Below, in pieces: positions 59,228 to 64,000 of a DNA stretch of 64,000 bases. Where the stretch lies: NCBI GenBank assembly GCA_934045905.1, contig OW203762.1:46215411-46279410 (forward strand). Reading direction: 5' to 3'. The notes beneath the pieces are model-generated. The model saw only the letters and a program-made list of their open reading frames with translations, did not search any database and had not been told where the DNA came from. Position 1 is the stretch's first letter; every line of letters begins with the position of its first letter. Position numbers and translations under genes: made by a program. Origin of the DNA: Leuctra nigra (Eukaryota; Arthropoda; Insecta; Plecoptera; Leuctridae).

Positions 59228-60274
59228 CCTTAATCTTGTTGAAGAAAGTTATGGCTTAATACAAAATATATATTTTCGGAAGACATTTGTACATACCTAA
59301 GTTGTCGAGTAGATTGATAAACATCAAAGGAGAGTTACAAAAGTATCCATTACTTTTCATGCAGACTAGGTACTGCTGCCCTGAATTGGGGATAGCACTT
59401 TGAATAATTCCGTTATTGTACAGATTTACTTTCCACGTTGTGGTACATACCAATATTGTATCATTCTGAGTTGTAACTCAATCGGGTCAATTTTTGATAA
59501 GTACCTACTACCTAGTGTGTTTGTTCGTAATAGAGAAATTAGATACTCTGAACAAATTGTGCCGATAATTGTTTAATTGTATTATGGGTATGCAGTAATA
59601 TCAATAAGTCACATTGGAACATTTGTGTTCTAAGACGTACCTAACCAACCCGTGCAAATTGTATAAACTTTGGCTATGTATTAATTTAGTATTGCATTAA
59701 AACTAATACATTAATGGAAATTCCAATACAACTTTAATTAGTAAGCTCGATTCCCATGGCCATCCTTCCTTGACTACGGATCTCCATAGTTTCCCTCATT
59801 TGAGCGTACGCTGGGATGGTTCACTACCAATAAGAAGGCCTTGGCCACCTGCTCGGTCGTCCTTGCGTTCTATCTTCATCTCCTGATCTCGATTATCAAT
59901 ATAATCATTTATCAGTTGCCATTAGTCTATAGTTGCAGAAGACTAATGGCATTTCGACTGGCTGCACAGGGCCGCACTAGGTTTGGAATTAGCATTGAGT
60001 TGTGTATGGTTGAAACACCAAAATTTTCCAATCAAGTTGATATTTTGAGAAATTTTCAGACCAATATATTATTTTTATGTTACACATTAACTTTCAGCAA
60101 AATCTTTTGGTTAAAATTTCAAAAATATATTTTCTCATTGGTGGAAAACTTGAATTCCCCATCATCACATTGAAATCTGGCACCTTGAACACTGCACCTT
60201 TGTTCTCACTGCATCTTGGTTATTTCTCTGTCCTGAGTCTCTGGTTGACACACCTAACAGGGTGACAATGAAGA

Positions 60275-60326
60275 GCAAGATGGTGTCCTTGCTCATCAAC
60301 GCATTACACTGAGCGTTTATCTAGTA
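60275..60326 (+). repeat. Solo end of the GAGCGAGC/CTAG family
   Basis: GCTCATCAACGCATTACACT, GAGCGTTTATCTAG then T. Only this terminus is present. Confidence 0.5.
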
Positions 60327-60347
60327 TAAATACCATGATAAAACATA

Positions 60348-60952
60348 TACCGGTGGCCCCAAAAAAACGTCCAATGGGCAAGACACCGCGAGAAACTACT
60401 GCAGTTACTAGTCCGAAAATTGCACATGTTATACCAAACATAGGTACCAATGTTTCATGTGTAAAAGAATCAAAAGCATTTCCTTTGTAGGAAAAAAGTT
60501 ACCGCTCTTTGAATTTGGTTGTCGAAAAATAGATTATACGGAGCTCAAAGAGCGCGCATTCAGAAAAAGTCCAAAATGTTATTCCTCCAAATCCTCCAAA
60601 TGTTATTTAAAACCTGACTAGGTATCTATTGTATACAAATTTCAATACATTTGAATCAGTGTAACGAAAGTTATGGTATCTTGAAGTTGAGCTTAAAAAC
60701 AGAAAATATGGGAGATAATTTCACTTCTAAAATTAACATGTGAAATAAAACTTGAAAAATTATCTCTTGTGTATTCTACTTTTTAAGTGCAAGTTCTAGA
60801 TAACATAACTTTCGTTACATTGATTCAAATGAATTGAAAATTTTATAGAATCGATAGTAATATATTTTGAATAACATGAAATTTTCAGCTTGATATCGTT
60901 AGCAGTTCACAGTGATGTCTCGCCTTTTGGACGTTTTTTAGGCCACCCGGTA
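60348..60952. mobile_element. Fold-back element, relative of 35021-35850
   Basis: TA, CCGGTGGCCCCAAAAAAACG at the left is mirrored by CGTTTTTTAGGCCACCCGG, TA at the right. The interior arms share words such as AGGAAAAAAGTTACCGCTCT. More diverged than the 35-kb copy. Confidence 0.65.
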
Positions 60953-61069
60953 TTTGTGTTGTTGGCCCTTGTCGAGAAAAATTGTTTCCACACTCAGTCA
61001 ACTGAGAAATAATGTAGAAAAACCTGTGAATGCAATAAAATCTAATATGTTACTCCAGCATAATATTTG

Positions 61070-61192
61070 TTATGGCTTTTTCTGCTGGCCGTACTAGGGC
61101 TGCACTGAAATGATGTCACCATACAAAACTCCATGCAAATTTCAAACTGAGTGGCAGCACTAGTGCATGTGGCCAGTGGAAAACGCCATAAG
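61070..61192. mobile_element. MITE, GGCCGCAC family, copy 3
   Basis: TTATGGCTTTTTCTGCTGGC ... GCCAGTGGAAAACGCCATAA. Same family as 5563-5700; a partial fourth copy lies at 59945-60015. Confidence 0.55.
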
Positions 61193-61586
61193 TTAGGTAC
61201 TTATTTTTAAATTATTTAACAAATAAAAATATACAGATAATGAAACAAAAAGATTTCATTCTGAAATTTTTTACGGCCATAATGATTTTGTTTTCGTTTT
61301 ATGAGGTGCCATCCAAAAGTCCATTACCATTACCAAACATAAATAAATATCAATTGATAAATAAATAAATAAATAAATATCAATTGATGACGTTTAGGGA
61401 TATAATATGCCAAAAAGAACTAGGTAGTTACTTCAAATATGATGGTGGAATCTAGAAGTAACGTCAAGATTTTTTATTTGTGGTCATGAACGAACTTCAG
61501 AATAAGGCCCCTGGGATTCACGAAGTGGGTTCAGGTTAGGTTAACCTGGGTTAGCTCATTGTGTCATAAGGAATAACAATGGTCAC

Positions 61587-61608
61587 CCCCCCCCCCCCCC
61601 CCCCCCCG
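61587..61608 (-). repeat. Poly-C tract
   Basis: About twenty C in a row; nothing else in the surrounding 61200-61900 region. Confidence 0.7.
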
Positions 61609-61959
61609 TGGTAAAACTGTCAAAAAGTTTCAATGAGGCCTAATACAAAAATTTGCTTGTGTTACCGGAGTCAGTCAGTCAAAGTACTGTTTCGTGAATA
61701 CACAGCTATTTTCGATTGCTAGAGGAATCTAGGGTAAACTCACTTTGCTAGTGGATTCGCTTACTGCTCGCTCAGGCATGGCATGCTAGTTAGAGAGCCT
61801 ATCATTTCATAATAAATGCTGGTCACCCTGCCGCGAAACAGTTTGAATTAAAAAGGCGGTGAATGGCTGATCTAGCGCAACCTTGGAGTTTGGTGATTTG
61901 ATTGGTGGAGGTGGACCACTTGTTGCAGCGCAGTGCTCACTCACAGCTGCGGAGTGCGG

Positions 61960-62431
61960 TGCAGACGCGGTGCAGCGCTCATGGATTGTGTTTATATAGG
62001 TCCTATTGTGTTTCGAGTGCAAAGTTAATTTTGTTTATTTAAATAGTTCGGTATATCAAAGGTCTCTTAACAACATCATTTAATCACTGGATAATTATTT
62101 GCTACATACTGGTCTGAAGGTAGGTTGCTCCGAAAAACAATTTTTTCATAACCTTAAAATGAGTAGGTAGTGGGCAGGTACCTACTTCGCAGTGGATATT
62201 CGTACTTAGCCTTAGGTACCTACTTACCTAGTACTACCTATTCTATGAAATAATTCTTTAAAGCCTGATAGTAAATGAAACAGGGCGATTAAGTTGAATA
62301 GGATTTCTCTGAAATGTCCTGGCCGGTAGCCTACCTAGGTATTTTACTTCCTGTACCTATCTTTATAAGCAGGTTGGACGGTTGTAACCACATCAAGTCC
62401 CTGTGATTTATTTGATATCATTCGTTTTCAG
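61960..62431 (+). promoter_or_regulatory. POLI promoter, 5' UTR exon and first intron
   Basis: A GC-richer stretch (61900-61985) precedes a likely untranslated exon ending at the donor GAAG|GTAGGT (62119). The intron ends at the acceptor ATTCGTTTTCAG (62431), ten bases before the POLI start codon. The transcription start is not resolved. Confidence 0.45.
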
Positions 62432-62440
62432 GAAGAAGAC

Positions 62441-64000
62441 ATGGATAATTGGAACTTACCAGAATCGTTTAATTCTACTTACAAACATGATCGAACAATT
62501 GTGCACATAGACATTGACTGCTTCTATGCTCAGGTAGAAATGTTAAAGAACCCAGAATTACATAAACAACCTTTGGGTATACAGCAGAAAAATATTGTTG
62601 TCACTAGCAACTATGTTGCTCGGGAGTCAGGTGTCCAGAAATGTATGTTGGTGTCAGACGCTTTAAAACTGTGCCCTAAGCTCGTCCTTGTTTCTGGTGA
62701 AGACTTGTATGATTACAGACAAACATCTGGCAAAATAACAGCCCTTTTGCAGTCATTTAATCCTCAAGTAGAAAAACTAGGTTTAGATGAAAACTTTATT
62801 GATGTGACACAGTTAGTAAATGAACGATTAGAAGGAACTTGCGTTGGTGATGCCACTATTGTAAAAGGACATGTCTATGATGAAAAACAAGAAATTTGTG
62901 TATGTGGTTGTCATGCAAAACTATGTGTTGGCTCGCATATAGCCAGTGAAATGAGAGCCAAACTTTTTAATGATCTAAACATCACATCGTGTGCAGGGAT
63001 TGGATGTAACAAGCTACTAGCAAAACTAGTTGGCTCAACCCACAAACCCAATCAGCAAACAACCATCTTTCCGTCAGGGGTTGCCTCGCTGCTTAATAAT
63101 TTAGGATCTGTTAGAAAACTTACTGGAATTGGACATTGCATGCAAAATCTACTTCAATCTGTCAGTATATCAACAATTCAAGATTTGCAAAATTCTACAT
63201 TAGAGAACCTCCAGGAGCTAGTAGGCCCTGATACTGCCATTCGTTTGAAGAAACTTAGTTTTGGCATTGATGATTCTCTAGTGAAACCAAGCGGTAAACC
63301 GCAGACCATTGGATTAGAAGACGGGTTTCAGAAGATTGGCTTGGAGACTGAAGTACGGGAAAAATTTGTGGTTTTGCTGCAAAGACTTGCAAAACTTTTA
63401 GCTGAAGATGGACGCATACCTGGCTCAGTCAAGATTACTGTGCGACAATATGACAGCATTGCAAAACATAGTCACAGAGAAAGCCGCCAATGCAACATTT
63501 CTCCATCTCTCTTTAGCCCTAGCTCCAGTGGACAGATGATGCCATCTGCACAAGAGAAGATTATTTCTGCCATTATGCAATTATTTCTCAAGATAGTTAA
63601 CATCCGCAAACCATTTCACTTGACACTTCTTGGAGTTGCATTCACTAAGTTCCAAGAGCGAAACACAGGTCGTAGTTCCATTGCTTCATTCCTTCAAAAA
63701 GACTTGAGTGTTCAATCTGTAACAGACTTGAAAAATACTCCATCTGATTTGAGAGAAGGGACCCCTAAGTCTATCTTTACAATCAGAGCCTCAGGTTCCC
63801 GTTTTAGTACAGACAAGTCTGGTTCTGAATCAGAAGTGGAGCCATCCCCGAAAAAAACTCGGAAGCATTTGTTGGTAAATGCTCGTAAGAGACTTGCAGA
63901 TGAAATGGACCAAGATTCTCCAAGTAAACTTCGAGTGTCCGATTTACGGCTTTCATCACCGGGACAGTCAAGAGAAAGGACGTGCACTGTTATGGATCCC
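62441..64000 (+). CDS. POLI: DNA polymerase iota, 520 residues, open at the right edge
   Basis: Y-family polymerase for translesion synthesis in the nucleus. The start codon is the first ATG after the acceptor at 62431. Visible landmarks: VHIDIDCFYAQVEM with metal-binding Asp24 (DxD-type box), QQK at 48-50 equivalent to the finger residues next to the nascent pair, NYVARESGV, GEDL at 86-89, and the catalytic LGLDENF with Asp116 and Glu117. IGCNKLLAKLVGSTHKPNQQ is the conserved palm/thumb segment. The little-finger domain ends near RKPFHLTLLGVAF (about 387-399). The rest (about 400-520) is Ser-rich tail; ubiquitin-binding motifs would lie beyond the window. No stop or intron in 1560 bases. Confidence 0.95.
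   Translation, partial: MDNWNLPESFNSTYKHDRTIVHIDIDCFYAQVEMLKNPELHKQPLGIQQKNIVVTSNYVARESGVQKCMLVSDALKLCPKLVLVSGEDLYDYRQTSGKITALLQSFNPQVEKLGLDENFIDVTQLVNERLEGTCVGDATIVKGHVYDEKQEICVCGCHAKLCVGSHIASEMRAKLFNDLNITSCAGIGCNKLLAKLVGSTHKPNQQTTIFPSGVASLLNNLGSVRKLTGIGHCMQNLLQSVSISTIQDLQNSTLENLQELVGPDTAIRLKKLSFGIDDSLVKPSGKPQTIGLEDGFQKIGLETEVREKFVVLLQRLAKLLAEDGRIPGSVKITVRQYDSIAKHSHRESRQCNISPSLFSPSSSGQMMPSAQEKIISAIMQLFLKIVNIRKPFHLTLLGVAFTKFQERNTGRSSIASFLQKDLSVQSVTDLKNTPSDLREGTPKSIFTIRASGSRFSTDKSGSESEVEPSPKKTRKHLLVNARKRLADEMDQDSPSKLRVSDLRLSSPGQSRERTCTVMDP

Overview
The window is animal nuclear DNA, most likely from an arthropod and probably an insect. Its genes have introns with GT/AG junctions, the long introns are packed with transposable elements, and there are AATAAA signals and tRNA-derived SINEs. 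The species cannot be fixed from the sequence alone.

Three host genes lie on the + strand. (1) Positions 1 to 47083 hold the 3' part of a long multi-exon gene for a KNL2/Mis18BP1-like centromere protein. I reconstruct 18 exons that stay in one open frame of 959 codons plus stop, with compatible phases at every junction. It has a basic/Ser-rich body, two SANTA-type domains in tandem (exons 6-8 and exons 10-12, with the same intron phases) and a CENP-C-like motif (exon 13). Its first exon runs off the left edge. (2) Positions 52679 to 57313 hold a MIER1/MIER3-family corepressor with ELM2 and SANT domains; almost the whole protein is in one exon. (3) From 62441 to the right edge lies DNA polymerase iota (Y-family translesion polymerase), an unbroken 520-codon frame with no stop in the window.

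Mobile DNA fills the introns and intergenic regions. A nearly complete non-LTR retrotransposon (about 18580-22752) has an intact endonuclease/reverse-transcriptase ORF and an ORF1 with a degenerate esterase-like fold. A BEL/Pao LTR retrotransposon (37677-43859, minus strand) has 421-bp LTRs that differ at one base, and it ends 25 bases before KNL2 exon 17. There are also many 5'-truncated LINE fragments that share a CCCGACCC plus ATT-repeat 3' end, a decayed Jockey-like ORF1, an RTE-like deletion derivative, and a mariner-like element with a LINE piece nested in it. Other repeats are a long-inverted-repeat element (28291-31434), a pair of inverted 1.3-kb elements with a hairpin-CTAG end, a dispersed family ending in GAGCGAGC / CTAG, several fold-back palindromes and about a dozen short MITEs.

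Working together: KNL2/Mis18BP1 acts in centromeric histone loading, MIER recruits histone deacetylase, and Pol iota bypasses DNA lesions. They share a nuclear setting but nothing suggests co-regulation. The most interesting signals are the duplicated SANTA module in KNL2 and the very young LTR element lying almost on a KNL2 splice acceptor.
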